The notes under the pieces are model-generated. The model was not told where the DNA came from. It made no database searches and was given only the letters and a program-made list of their open reading frames with translations. The position numbers were made by a program, and so were the translations under genes. From Spirodela intermedia (taxonomy: Eukaryota; Streptophyta; Magnoliopsida; Alismatales; Araceae): DNA of 64,000 bases. Where the stretch lies: positions 4,754,892 to 4,818,891 of the forward strand of contig LR746265.1 of the NCBI GenBank assembly GCA_902729315.2, in the 5' to 3' direction. Shown piece after piece: positions 24,501 through 36,796 of this stretch (position 1 is the stretch's first letter; the number at the start of each line of letters is the position of its first letter).

Positions 24501-27138
24501 TGTTCCTAAGTTGTCGAATCATAAGCATTCTGCTTTTGAGGTTGGATCTACTTTAAACTTGCATTCTCTGTGATGATGACAAGGTTTCTCATAGAAACCA
24601 TTTTTCTTTTGAGTGTGAATCAAACTTATGTGCAACTCTGCTTTTCAAGATTATAAATTACATTGTAGGAGGTGGTAGCCTAATCAATTCGAAGATGTTG
24701 AAATGCTTTCAGAAGTAGAGTTACGCAGGAATGGTCAATACCAAAAGGATAAATCAGAACTAGTTAATCTTCGTAAAAATGGAAGAAATCAGGTTCTACG
24801 GCTGTGAATAAGATCATGATAATTCAGATTTTTTTTTAGATGGATTGGTGTTGATGGCTTTTTAAAGGGAGAATATTGATTTTTAGGTTTTGATTGCAAT
24901 GAAAATTTGTAAGAATCGTGTCACATCTCTCAGGAGGAACCAATGACTAGGACATTTCTGCAAAGGCCAAAGTGGCCTAAATTTACGCCACGAATATTTT
25001 TTCTTGTCAAAGTATATTCTCTCCCATACTGTTCCGGTGTTCCCTCATCCAGTCTTGTACTGGGTTACACTACTTAAAGGAGTTTATTTTTCAAGTGCGT
25101 TCTGCAGATTAAAGCTTGTTTCATAATACAGGGAGAGTATCAAACTAATTTCATCATTTTTTTATGCGTTTATTTGAACTGACCTTTCTGCTCATTTTTC
25201 TCTGCAATAAAAATTAGCCCAGTTTTGTTGCATTCTTGCATTTTGGGCATGACTTGATGATATGAAAAGTAAAGCCAAAAGGAGAGTGTCTAGTGAGAAT
25301 GTATTGTTGGGAATGGTGCATCATGACTTTCGTCTGCATGTCTTCCATTTCATCGCCATTCTCATGGTTCTGATGCCATGAAAATTGCTCCAATTTAATC
25401 TTGCATGGAAAGAGGGCGCTAAGTTTGATCTGACTCCCTTGGTTTCTTTACTTTCCTTTAGATCAAGAATAACTGAATAGCCGTGATATGCCTCCAGCAT
25501 ACATTTGCTGTCTGAGCACATTTATATGGGATGCTTTAGATTCTATGGTTGAGGAGTTGATTTTGCCCTCTGTTTTGGAGTTGCCGGTCTCAAAGATGAC
25601 AAACCTGCAGCGTACTTGTTGATAAACCACTATCACACAATGCTATATTTCAAGTAAGCTTGGGTTAACGAAGCCTGTTTTTAACCAGTCGTGGTACACG
25701 CAATTTGCCGCATCCTGTAAAGTTCAGTAAGTGACAGTTGTGGTCAGAGGGGATCTTCTGCAACATCGTGCTTTACTCACGTTACCTTTCAAAAAGTATT
25801 GTCTCAAGTCAGTGTATACGTTGCGTGCTGGTCAAAATATTTCTAGTCTACAGGCTCTAAGATGGTGCTTTGAATTGAGCTCTTAATACTTTTAGATTCA
25901 GATGATCACCACTTTGGCGATTTCTTGACTCATGGGGGGACAGAAATGTTAAAATCGTGTACCAAAAAAGAATCAAAAGAAATGAGGTAGATATGCTCAA
26001 AATCCCACACATCTTATTGGTGCCTATGGTGGACTCAAAATCCCACACATCTTTGATTCCTTTAATTTGAAAACCGTCTTTGTCTTGGTGTTTAATATTT
26101 CGTTCGGCTGCTAGCTTAGAATTACAGTTTCCTATTGCCTATTTTTACCCTTCTGATATCTCATTTTACACTTTTCCTTTCAGTTATCTAAGTGCAATAG
26201 ACTGACTTTATAAGAAACAATACAGCAATCTTAAATATTGCTCGGTCCTCGACTCTCTCCACTTCCATATTGGCTTCTTCTGTTGCGCCTGGCTGTTTAA
26301 TTTCTGTTCATGGAGTGACATGGGCCTCTATACTTCTGTTTGCTTCTGTTTGTACACCTTTGATGCCAAATAAACATGTAATCACACGTGCAGGCTTGTG
26401 AGAATGTGGAAAGCCATGATGGAGTGCCACAAGAGTCAGTACCATGCCATCATTGAATCTAAAAACATGGACGGTATAGCATCTAATGGGAAGCTGAATG
26501 AAGCTCACATGGAAGTCATAAAGCATCTCGAGCTGTCACTACTCAGGTGGATTGATGCATTCTGCTCCTGGTTCCATGCCCAGAGGAGTTTTGTGAGGGC
26601 ATTGAATGGGTGGCTTTTGAAATGCCTTCTTTACGAGCCAGAAGTGACACCTGATGGAGTCGCTCCTTTCTCGCCAGGAAGACTGGGGGCGCCACCTGTT
26701 TTCGTCATCTGTAATCAGTGGTCACAGGCTATGGACAACACGTCCGATGGGGAAGTGGTCGCTGCTATGCAGGCCTTCGCTGCAAGTGTTCTTCAACTTT
26801 GGGACCGGCAGAAGCTCGCTGAGCGCCAGAGAATGATGGCCAATAGAGATATGGACAGGAGGCTGAGATCCCAAGAAAGGGAGGAGCAGATGATCCACAA
26901 GGCAGTGGATGCGCTCAACAGGAAGCTAGTCATGGCCTCGGACCCGAATGGAGCCCCCATTTATGGACAAATAGTTCATAAAAATACTTCTTCTGAAGAA
27001 AACAGTCTGAGGGAGGAGCTGAAACGGATCTTTGACGCCATGGAAAGGCTCGCAGAATCTTCTGTAAAAATCTACGAGGATCTCTGTGCACGCAACGAAG
27101 AAGAGTGGGCAGGGAGAGAGAACCCAAGAGCTTCATAG
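21508..27138 (+). CDS. DUF630/DUF632 protein of the NRG2/REL2 type
   Basis: Four exons: 21508-22828, 22926-23143, 24221-24444 and 26394-27138, giving 835 residues. Intron 2 is 1.08 kb and intron 3 is 1.95 kb, both AT-rich. The N-terminus MGCAGSKLDDLQAVALCRER is the DUF630 signature and also an N-myristoylation (Gly2) and palmitoylation (Cys3) site, so membrane association is likely. A Pro-, Ser- and His-rich linker follows, with the STWDFLNPF motif typical of the family near residue 267. The DUF632 domain runs from about residue 400 (VSEVVQDIKVLFERASD) to about 745, with VRMWKAMMECHKSQ and SLLRWIDAFCSWF. Family members include Arabidopsis NRG2, a nitrate-signalling regulator, and rice REL2, which affects leaf shape. 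Which of these roles applies cannot be told from sequence. A helical, charged C-terminus closes the protein. Confidence 0.92.
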
Positions 27139-29278
27139 CCCGCCTCCCAACACTAGGACTTCAGCCTCCATCCTCCCCTCCTCGATTCCAACTTATCTTG
27201 GATGGGCTCGCTTCATTTGCCTCCAAGCTTTTTCCAGTTGATCAGATCTCCGTGGAGATGCTTGGTTGAGTTGCCAGAGCCCACACCCGACCAGAGAAAT
27301 GTGCATAATTCTCCAAGGGATGACATCCCCACGAGGGTCAATGATCTTGACGCTGGGCTGCCCTGGGAGATGCCCGGCTTCAAGTTACATGGAGCAGACT
27401 GGGAGATCAGCTAGTTCTCTGGTGATGCTCTTCTTTACGCATCCAGGGTCTCCACTGCCGTCGACCACGAGCGATCTGTGGTGAAGGTCTTCTCGTCGAC
27501 CAGCAGAGGAATGGGTTTGTCATCAAAGTGACATAACCCGCCAAGCTGTGAACTTGGTGCTCTCCATGTACATTGACCTGCCGACTGGCGTAGGCTTAGC
27601 ATTTTTTCTTCATTTGTTTTAATGTAATCTGTTCTCATAATCTTATTTCTGATCAATAAGGGTAGACAGCGTTACAGCCTATGCAGTTTCTGGCATCCTG
27701 TTCTCCCTTTCTTGTTTGCCTCACGCAAAAATAACGTGATCTACTCCGATCATATTAAAGGAACCCGATCCTGAGCAGGATATCTTCTGATTCTTGACCG
27801 ATGATACTCGGAAGGTATAAGATCGATGCTGATTGGGATCTGCAAACTTTGAAGGCAGCCATGGTGGTGCTCTGGGTGGATACGCCCGGCTTCCCCAGGG
27901 TTTGGATCAAAGATTGAATCAGTCGATGTGTGAGAAGACCCAATTCTGGACTTAATAAAATAGAAAGAGATACAAACATAGTTTCAGGCCACAAAATTTA
28001 ATATTTTTAGTAAAGGGTAGGTGGATATTTTATTTTTATAAAATGTAGGCAAGTCACTTTATCTTTACCTGTGTGGAGGCAATCAGTCTGCCGTCTCTTT
28101 CTTAAGTGATATTATGACGGCGAAGCAAGAGAAAATATAAAATCACTGATTATTTCGCATCCTAAATCCACAGCTGCCCGGTGGGCTCTATCCCGAAGGC
28201 CCACATCTCGATTTGCCTTGGTGTAAGTGACTTGGGCGTCTTGAACCGGGGAGTAGAATGCAACGTTCAAGAGGCTCAGTAGGCGTCAGTAGAATGCAAC
28301 GCTCCGTAAAACCTAAAGTTCAAGAAAGTGACCCGGGTTGAATCTGTCGCATATTCTACAAACAATCTTTAAATAATTCGTGAGATCTCACCAGACGGTC
28401 ATACAGCAGGAGGATTCTGGTCTCTGCAGCCGGATAGAACGACGCAAGAGACATTTCTTCAAACATCCTGAAGGAAAAAACTGAGGGAATCTGATCTTCC
28501 TTTCCGAGAGGGGCCCATAACAAGATGGCATTCCCTGGGCCCGAGGCCAAAGTTTGGCAGAGATAATTAGCCGGTGGAAGTGAGCGCCGCCGGGTTGACT
28601 CTTGAATCAGTCAAAGAACTGCCAGGCCCGCCGTCGGCTAAGAAGAAGGACTGGGAACCATCAACGGCCGGTCATCAAGATCTACGGAGACCTAGACGAG
28701 CCTTGGATAGGCTCCTAGATAAGGCTCTTTTAACGAGTTCGACGCGATGTGGTCAGACTTCAGACTAGTACTCTTTAAACGAGTTACTTGGTCTGCAGGC
28801 GGCGATCGAACACCTCTCGGTGATCGCAATAAATATTCTTCAATCTTGTAATCTGGTTGAGCGATGGCTCCTGATACAGCTAGTATCCCTATTAACGCCG
28901 AACTCCATCGTCAGACCTTCTAGCCGAGCAGTCTTTGACCAGCCATCTTAACGGTTCTGGACGCTAGGTCAAAAGTTGATTTCGTCCACGTCCAGGGAAG
29001 TTCCGCCGGCGGCGCGGAATTTCACACATACGAGAGATCGTATCCGAATTCCACGGCCGACGCGATTTTAATGACAATTTAAGGATCGACGAGGAGGGGT
29101 AGGAAACCTCCGGTTGATCCCATGAATCTCTGATTTCCATCACACGGTGCAACCTCCCTGTTAAAGTCTCGTGGGAACTAGTCAGTCAACCTTCTCGGGG
29201 GGGGGGGGGGGGGGTCAAGGCTGCCGTATTATCCAGGAAACAAGGAGACGCAGGCCGGGCAATGCGACCGACTTACTG
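27139..29278. other. Intergenic upstream of the first chitinase
   Basis: The first 500 bases look like the 3' UTR of the preceding gene, with GATCAATAAG near 27652 as a possible polyadenylation signal. From about 28140 the composition becomes GC-richer with no recognisable gene. A poly-G run of 16-18 bases sits at about 29199-29215. The 28560-28960 stretch resembles transposon-derived filler, but I could not match it to a family. Confidence 0.55.
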
Positions 29279-29286
29279 TATATAAA
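29279..29286 (+). promoter_or_regulatory. TATA box of the first chitinase gene
   Basis: TATATAAA lies 72 bases upstream of the start codon at 29351, which is a normal spacing for a short plant 5' UTR. TTGAC-type W-box cores occur nearby (for example the reverse of GTCAA near 29187), consistent with but not proof of defence induction. Confidence 0.65.
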
Positions 29287-29350
29287 GGTGTAGGGGGGAG
29301 TGGCCAGAGCCCAGGGTACCACACAACCGACTGCCTACTCCTCGGAGATA

Positions 29351-30522
29351 ATGGGGAAGTTCGCCGTGTTGCTCGCCCTATGCTTGGGCGCCATGTCCTT
29401 GATCGGCGCCGAGGCTCAGCAATGCGGCAGGCAGGCCGGAGGCGCACTGTGCGCGGGCGGCCTGTGCTGTAGCCAGTTCGGCTGGTGTGGAAACACCGCA
29501 GCGTACTGCGACCGAGCACAGGGATGCCAAAGCCAGTGCTCGGGAGGACCGACCCCCACCCCTTCTACGCCTACCCCCACCACAGGCATTTCCTCGATCG
29601 TCAGCCAGGCCCTATTCGAGCAAATGCTGCTGCACCGCAACGATGCTGCTTGCCCCGCAAGGAACTTCTACACTTACAGCGCCTTCATCACCGCGGCGAA
29701 CTCTTTCCCCGCCTTCGGAACGACGGGGGACCTCACCACCCGCAAGAGGGAGATCGCCGCCTTCTTCGGACAGACCTCTCATGAAACTACCGGTGAGTCG
29801 AAGTGGACGGATGATTGACTGATAGTGACCGGCCGAAGTGGAAGACGGATTTTCGTCGTAAAACAGCTGTTAACCACGGTTTCTTGGATACAGGTGGGTG
29901 GCCGACGGCGCCGGACGGTCCCTACTCCTGGGGATACTGCTTCAAGGAGGAGCAAGGAAACCCGGGAGCTTACTGCACCCCAAGCTCACAGTGGCCCTGC
30001 GCACCTGGGAAGAAGTACTACGGCAGAGGACCGATTCAGATCACACAGTGAGTTTAATTGCTGCCAGGGATCACGCTGGTCGTCATTTCCCCGTTTACGT
30101 ACCCTGAGTTTTCGCTTTGATTCCTTCTTACGGTGTGTTTAATCAATTTCAGTAACTACAACTACGGCCCAGCCGGTCAAGCAATCGGAGCGGGCCTCCT
30201 CAACAACCCTGACCTGGTGGCCTCCGACGCCGTCATCTCCTTCAAGACGGCCCTATGGTTCTGGATGACCCCGCAGTCCCCGAAGCCGTCGTCCCACGAC
30301 GTCATCACCGGAAGATGGACGCCGAGCGCCGCCGATGTTGCCGCTGGACGGCAACCCGGCTACGGCGTGATCACCAACATCATCAATGGGGGGCTAGAGT
30401 GCGGCCGTGGACCCGACGGCCGGGTGGCGGATCGAATTGGGTTCTACAACCGATACTGCAACATCTTGGGTGTTAGTCCCGGCGCTAATCTCGACTGCTA
30501 CAACCAGAGGCCGTTTGCTTGA
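29351..30522 (+). CDS. Class I chitinase (hevein domain plus GH19), copy 1
   Basis: Three exons: 29351-29792, 29894-30047 and 30153-30522, giving 321 residues. A signal peptide (about 1-22) leads into a hevein chitin-binding domain (about 23-63) with all eight cysteines, then a short Pro/Thr hinge and the GH19 catalytic domain. The general acid is Glu145 in SHETTGGW and the partner Glu167 lies in CFKEEQG, 22 residues on as in barley chitinase. [16 protein letters not shown] and [12 protein letters not shown] are also intact. The enzyme cleaves chitin and acts in antifungal defence. It ends DCYNQRPFA with no long C-terminal propeptide, which suggests secretion to the apoplast rather than the vacuole. 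It is the closer to the left of two tandem paralogues (the other at 33829). Introns are about 100 bases. Confidence 0.95.
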
Positions 30523-33500
30523 GCATGGGAGCTTTGCTTTTATCCCTTCCTGTCTTCAATAATAAGGCTGTAAGCTGGTGTCATGGTCTGTGCGCGGACT
30601 TCAGACCTGAGCTTCGTGATAATAAATGGTTATCTTGTTATACCTCCATGCCAACTCTTTGATCTGGGGACTCGTTTTTCTCACTTGACGCTCTTTGACT
30701 CTGCAAATCGGCATCTTATTCAGTCCATTTGGAATAATTTTCTCAAGAATATTTAGCTCTTGTGAGGTTTTGGTTTTTTTTTTCCCTGAATATTGGTGCT
30801 CTCTTTTGGGTCAAAAAACATCATAGCTATTTAATGAATATTTTTTAAGGCTAATATTAGCAATAATAGTATCATTAGTGATCACTCATATACCGATAAT
30901 TTATACCTAAGTATATACGTTAATAAAGGTACACAATTACTAAGTATCTGCCGATTAGTTGTTCAAATCCAAATTCGGTAATAAAGATATTTAGTTCAGA
31001 AATTGGAAGGCCATATAATTACACCTGCTGAAGGACATTTTTTGATTTCGAAAATTTTGTTCGCACTCCCAAGGTAGGTGCTCATTTTTTCGCAGAATTC
31101 CTAAAATTTTGCGATTTCAAGAGGTTGATGGCTTGAGAATCGTACTCATTGAGAGAATGTCAAAATTAAGAGATTACAAATGTCACCAATAGGAGTTGCC
31201 TTGGCGTTTCCTGCTTCGTTACAGATGATCGTGTGTGTGGGGAGGGAAGGGGGGAGGGAGAGAGAGAGAGTCGCCGATCCGCATGGTGGCGATAGCCTCC
31301 CAGGCCTCCTTGGCCGTCTCCTTGTTCGCGATCACCGGCCACATTTCCGGCGGCACGGCGCTGCAGAGCGCGTCGAGCGCCTGCATGTCTTCATGGGGTT
31401 CGACGCTCCCTTTCTCAATGGCGGTCCAGAGCAACCGGGCTCTGAGCTTGACCTTCATGAGCAGCGCCCAGAGAGAGAGAGAGAGAGCAAAAAACACGAT
31501 TCCTCAGTCGTCGCTGGCGTGGACAAGTTCTTACTGCACGCTTACTTTTCTTTTTTGTGAACTCACTACCCTTCTTTTTACCAGTCCACAACATTTCTAT
31601 CTCAATGTGGAATGATCGCTCTGTGAAATCTGTGTATTTCCATCTACAAAATTGAATCAACCGCTGTGGTTTTTGACTCCCAAGAGTTGACCCGACTTGA
31701 TCTTTTACGTTAAATCTTCGACCCTACATTTGATGTGGGAAAGAGGCGAATGCGCAGGCCAAGAGTTGCTTATGTTAAGGAAGAGACAGACCATTCTTAT
31801 TATCTTGAGCACGTTGTGTTCATATATACATATATATTTATGGCAATTCCGCCATCGCACAGTTAAATAGTTGACTTGCTAGACAAAAAGACTTCTGTTT
31901 TTGTCTTCCAGATGGGGGGGTGAACTGGTCGAACATTAATCTTCTGCTTCTGTCTTCCATCTCACAGCAGCACTAAACTGGTCGAACTTGCTAGATACCC
32001 ACAGTCACGATTGTTCACAATGTGCTTCTCATCTCAGTCATCTTTATTGATACGCGGGCATCAGGCTAAACGAGGAAGAGAACATAAGAGTACTACCTAA
32101 ACGGGTAACACTGGAGTACTGTTGGGAATCCAGGCCGTATTATCCGAACAGTCCAGAGCCTTTTCGAGATTTGACGGCATAGTGGCCAATAGGGCTCGTT
32201 CTTGTTACGCTGCTCACGTGGGCTGCTACTGTTGGAATTTATAGGAAGGACCTTCTCTCACATCAACCAACTGGCGATGGCCATTTGACGTCGGGGGAGA
32301 TGGGGGGACTTGAGACTTGGATATGGTGCAAACCTACTCGTCCAGTTTGGCCGATCTAAACCCCAGAAAAGCCCCTCTGACGAGTGGTTTTGACTAAACG
32401 AGTATTTTGAAGTCGTTATCTTGTGCATCGAAAATATTTTTTAGCGTTAGAATTTATTCGTTCGCTCTCGAACTCGAACTGCATGATCGTTATTTATGGC
32501 GTAACCATAAACAGATGCCTAACCATGGTATTAATTAGAGTTGAAAGCCCGATTTACGAATCTTAAGAGTTGAGCCAATACACCTAGCTGCCCGCCTTGT
32601 CTTTAATTTCCTACGTTCTTTGTTGTGATGTATGAATTTTTTGCAGAAACAGAAAACATAAAAATCGAGCGCGAGGATATCATCAATAGTGAAAACGGGG
32701 AGAATCAGAAAATGACAGTTATATCACGATGTATAGTGCGACTATACCGTCACAGCCTTTCGTGATTCTGCAGCAGATGACCAAGAAGACTCTTCTCCCC
32801 AAGGCAGCCTCTCATGAAAAGAATGTTGTGTTGACTGGGTTTCCGTGGGCGGAGATAACTACAATGCCGACCGACATGGCAGGTCAACCAACCGGGGAAG
32901 GCCACATCCGGGAAACGGTCGCGGGGAGGCTGCGTCTGATACTGAAGAACTCATCCATATCCTTATCCTCATGAGCTAGACCTGAAAGAATAAAGAGAAT
33001 GAATCGCAAGGTAAGGTTGAACTGGTCAGACGGTATTGTATTGACTGAAGTATCCTCTTATCGAGGGTGACCATGACGCCGGACAATTTCACGTATTTCA
33101 AACTAAAGTCAATGGCACGTCTGAAACGCGCATCCAGCAGGATCTCCTCACGAGCGAATGAGCAGGATCTCATATCGGTTGAGTGAAAGGAAGAAGATCT
33201 AAGGAGATGAATATGATGCTACGATCCTATACACTAGCATGAGTCGTGCATCCGCTTTATTCACTGATCTTTCACCAAGTTTTCATGCGGCCTCCGTTAG
33301 ACTTTCTGGTGAACCAAGTTTTCCAATACCGTGAAAAAAATTTCTTCGATCGAACTTCTCCTCTGCCGGCATCTGATCACTGGAGGGGCGAGACGGCCTC
33401 ATAAACAATGTATATGCAGCATAGAACCTTTTCATCATCATCTATCAAACCCCATCGGATGACGCCCCAAACTCTCGACGCCTTGACAGCTAGGAAACTA

Positions 33501-33764
33501 CACCCCGCGGTTGCGTGGTAAACAAGGTTACGCGTAACGAAGCTCATCTCGCCTGACAAAGAATTGCATTATGCGAAGATTAATAATTTACTGATTTCGT
33601 ATAGACGGCGCGCATAATTCTTCAAATTGATCTGCTTCACTTATGGGTCATCAATGACGCAGTTTATCCGGTCCGATTTATCATGCGTCATCAACTCGCA
33701 CAATTTATGGTGTCATGGGAGAGGAAGGGTGGGCGGTACGGGAAAACGACGTGCTGACCTCCTC
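30523..33764. other. Intergenic between the two chitinase genes
   Basis: The first 120 bases are the 3' UTR of copy 1, with AATAATAA and AATAAA-like signals near 30560-30626. A copia-type gag fragment lies at 31219-31497 (listed separately). The rest is AT-rich with no recognised gene; short open frames at 32729-32974 and 33377-33559 have no family resemblance that I can see. Confidence 0.6.
31219..31497 (-). mobile_element. Fragment of a Ty1/copia-type gag gene
   Basis: Read on the minus strand, the frame has the pattern of the N-terminal gag region (UBN2/DUF4219-like) of plant copia elements: KVKLRARLLWTAIEKG, then ALDALCSAVPPEM, then KETAKEAWEAIATMRIG. It covers about 70 residues only. 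Short GA microsatellites flank it on both sides (about 31257-31270 and 31470-31488), where the similarity ends. No reverse transcriptase, integrase or long terminal repeat was found beside it, so it is an isolated remnant. Confidence 0.7.
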
Positions 33765-33772
33765 TATTTAAG
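33765..33772 (+). promoter_or_regulatory. TATA-like box of the second chitinase gene
   Basis: TATTTAAG lies 57-64 bases upstream of the start codon at 33829, the same layout as in the first chitinase gene. It departs from the TATATAAA found there. Confidence 0.5.
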
Positions 33773-33828
33773 ACAGGGCTAACGCATAAACCTGCGCTAT
33801 CTTTGTGTCCACGTTACTCGCGCAAGGA

Positions 33829-34975
33829 ATGGGGAGGGTCGCGCTGTTGCTCGCCTTATGTCTGGGCTTCGTTTTGGTCGTCGGCTCCAAGGCTGAGCAA
33901 TGCGGCAGCCAAGCTGGGGGTGCGCTGTGCCCCGGGGGCTTGTGCTGCAGTCGGTTCGGTTGGTGTGGAAGCACCGCACCGTACTGCGATCTAGCGCAAG
34001 GATGCCAGAGCCAGTGCTGGGGCCTGACCCCATCCCCGCCTCCCCCGTCCCCGCCGCCCCCGTCACAGCCGCCGAGCGGCGGCGTGGCCTCTATTATTAG
34101 CCAGACCCTTTTCGACCAAATGTTGCTGCACCGCAACGATGCTGCTTGCCCGGCGAACAACTTCTACACTTACAGCGCCTTCGTCACCGCAGCGAACTCT
34201 TTCCCCGCGTTCGGAACGACGGGGGACCTCACCACCCGCCAGAGGGAGATCGCGGCTTTCTTGGGGCAAACCTCTCATGAAACTACTGGTAGGAGAGGAG
34301 AATGAAGATTTCGTTGATATCTTAGTCTTTTGAATCACCAGTTGGCTAATGGTTTTGTTGAACGCAGGAGGTTGGGCTACTGCGCCAGACGGCCCCTACT
34401 CCTGGGGGTACTGTTTCAAAGAAGAGGTTGGAAACCCTGGAGATTATTGTCAGCCAAGCACACAGTGGCCTTGTGTTTCGGGGAAGAAGTACTACGGGAG
34501 AGGACCGATTCAGATCTCATAGTAAGTATATTGTTGCTTTGACAAACTCTACTCGTCGTTTGTTCCCATATTCATTTCGGTTGCTTTGCTGTGACTGCAC
34601 TTCAGCAACTACAACTATGGCCCAGCCGGCCAAGCAATCGGAGTGAACCTCCTCAACAACCCTGACCTGGTGACCTCCGACCCCGTCGTTTCCTTCAAGA
34701 CGGCCCTGTGGTTCTGGATGACCCCGCAGTCCCCGAAGCCGTCGTCCCACGATGTCATCACCGGAGGATGGACGCCAAGCGCCGCCGATGTTGCCGCTGG
34801 ACGGCTGCCCGGCTACGGCGTGATCACCAACATAATCAACGGGGGGCTAGAGTGCGGGCATGGATCCGATAACCGGGTGGCGGATCGCATTGGGTTCTAC
34901 AACAGATACTGCAACATCTTTGGAGTTAGTCCCGGCGTGAATGTCGACTGCTACACCCAGGGGCCATTTGGATGA
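33829..34975 (+). CDS. Class I chitinase (hevein domain plus GH19), copy 2
   Basis: Three exons: 33829-34288, 34368-34521 and 34606-34975, giving 327 residues. Exons 2 and 3 have exactly the same lengths (154 and 370 bases) and phases as in copy 1, which shows a local duplication. The order is signal peptide, eight-cysteine hevein domain, hinge and GH19 domain, with catalytic Glu151 (SHETTGGW) and Glu173 (CFKEEVG). The hinge differs sharply from copy 1: it is a Pro-rich [14 protein letters not shown], like an extensin. Exon 2 seems to end in a stop (TCATAG), but the GTAAGT donor sits inside it and splicing gives [12 protein letters not shown], the usual family sequence. The tail DCYTQGPFG lacks a vacuolar propeptide. 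The gene looks functional. Confidence 0.94.
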
Positions 34976-36796
34976 ATAACACAGCTCCCGTTCTTCCATG
35001 AAATGAATAAATGAAGGCAAAAAATGACTGTGTCATCATCGTACCTTGTTTCAAAAAATAGGCAGTTTTCCTTTCTCTCAATTCACTATCGAGGAACGTC
35101 TCGGAAATTCAGATATGTCGAGGACTTGGTCCTTGGTAGTTCATCTGCCTCGCCTGCTACTTCCAGTAGTTTGTTCAGATTTAATGAATCTGTGACGTAA
35201 CAATATAACCTTGTACATAACCAAGTGGATTTTCGAGGATTCCATGACTACGTAAAAAAACTGGGATTTCTTTTGGTTTTTTTAGATCTCATAGTTGTAT
35301 CTAGGGCCGAAATTTAGAAAACTATATAGACACTTGATGAATAATAGGGATATAATTAGCCTATAAGAACGTAACCATCAAATCCGCTGCCAATTCAGTG
35401 TTTCAACATAAAATATTCATAATGGGTGAATTTGTTTATGTAAGTTGGATTTTTAACTATTGCTGTAGTTAAGGTGAAAGTAGCGTACGTGGCAGGTTAT
35501 ATAAATCTACAATGTTGATATTAAGGTTGCAACTGATAACCAGGTGTCATTCTGTGGAGAAGAATTACGGTGGTTTTTATATCTGCTAAGATTATGTAGT
35601 AATCAGTTTGGAATGTTCATCGCATCTCTCTGGCAATTACGACCAGCCTTCAGGGCAGTCGTGAACTCCAAGTCTGAGGAATGGAAGGCACCAGGATAGC
35701 TTCGGGGAGCTAGTACCACGCTTGCTATCCTCTGTTGCCCGAGATAAAAGAGCATGTGATTATTGCTATGGTCGTTCCATGGTGGACTAGACTACCACGC
35801 CTGATGAACAACAAAGTGGCCATTTCTTTTCTTTAGTTTTCTTCGACGAACAGAAAGCTTCATTGGATAGTAATTAATCTTCAGTTTAGATGTAGTAGGA
35901 GCTCCGCTACTGTAAAGGTAGGGTATCGATATCTATCAAGATTTAGGGAAATTCGGGATTATTTAGAAGAGAAAAAATTGGAATCCGTCGGAATCTACTG
36001 AAAGAAAAAGTTGAAGATGATTTAAAGAACAAGGAATTCTCCTCAAATAATCAGCAAGAGAAAGTATGTTATCTGTATTGAATCTTGAATCATCCCTAGG
36101 TTGAAAAGAGGATCATCCCTTCATAAAGATCAAGGGCTTAATGTCCCATGATAAGCTCAACTTAAAAACGTGCTTGGATTGTGTCGTGTCTTTTCCTATA
36201 TTGAACAGGTGTATGCCAGCTATGAGGGATCAGGGATTAAAAAAGGGTGCGGTCTGGTTCCTGTATTTTATTTTATTTTCTTTGTGAATCGATCTCTTCC
36301 CCATTTTCCTACCCATTTCATATTTAATCTCCAAAGTACGGTGCACGGTACATGAAGGCTGCACAGTATTCACCCATGTTGGGATTTACCATCGACCCAT
36401 TCAATTCATAATTCACTAGATCTTATTCCAAAATACATTATTTTGCTTTGTTCATCCCCAGTGAGTTTGTTGACCCGGTGAGAGAACCATAAACCGCACT
36501 TAAATTTCCATTCTAGATCTGCAAAGTACCCTAGTGGAGCCAATCAAAAGGCCCCTTTTGAGTTATGCAGGTTTTTCTAATTTGTAGATTTGAATTTCCT
36601 CTCTACAATGGTTACTGAACTCTAATCTATCATAAGGTAAGCTTACAGAAACTGATGTAGCAAAGTCACTTTTTTGAGATATTACCGAATGGATTCCAAA
36701 AATTGAGAACCTTCCTCATGTTTGTAAAGATTCAACAAAAAATGATAAATCACGTGATGAATTCTTACTTTTCTCATCTACTCTATTGAATAGATG
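34976..36796. other. Intergenic between chitinase 2 and the retrotransposon
   Basis: The first 50 bases hold the chitinase 3' UTR with AATGAATAAATG near 35001. The remainder is AT-rich with scattered short open frames and no recognised gene. Confidence 0.6.

Noticed and set aside
34519-34524. Apparent in-frame stop codon (TCATAG) at the end of exon 2 of the second chitinase
   Set aside because: The splice donor GTAAGT lies inside it, so the mature message reads TA|C and gives the expected [11 protein letters not shown]. It is not a nonsense mutation.
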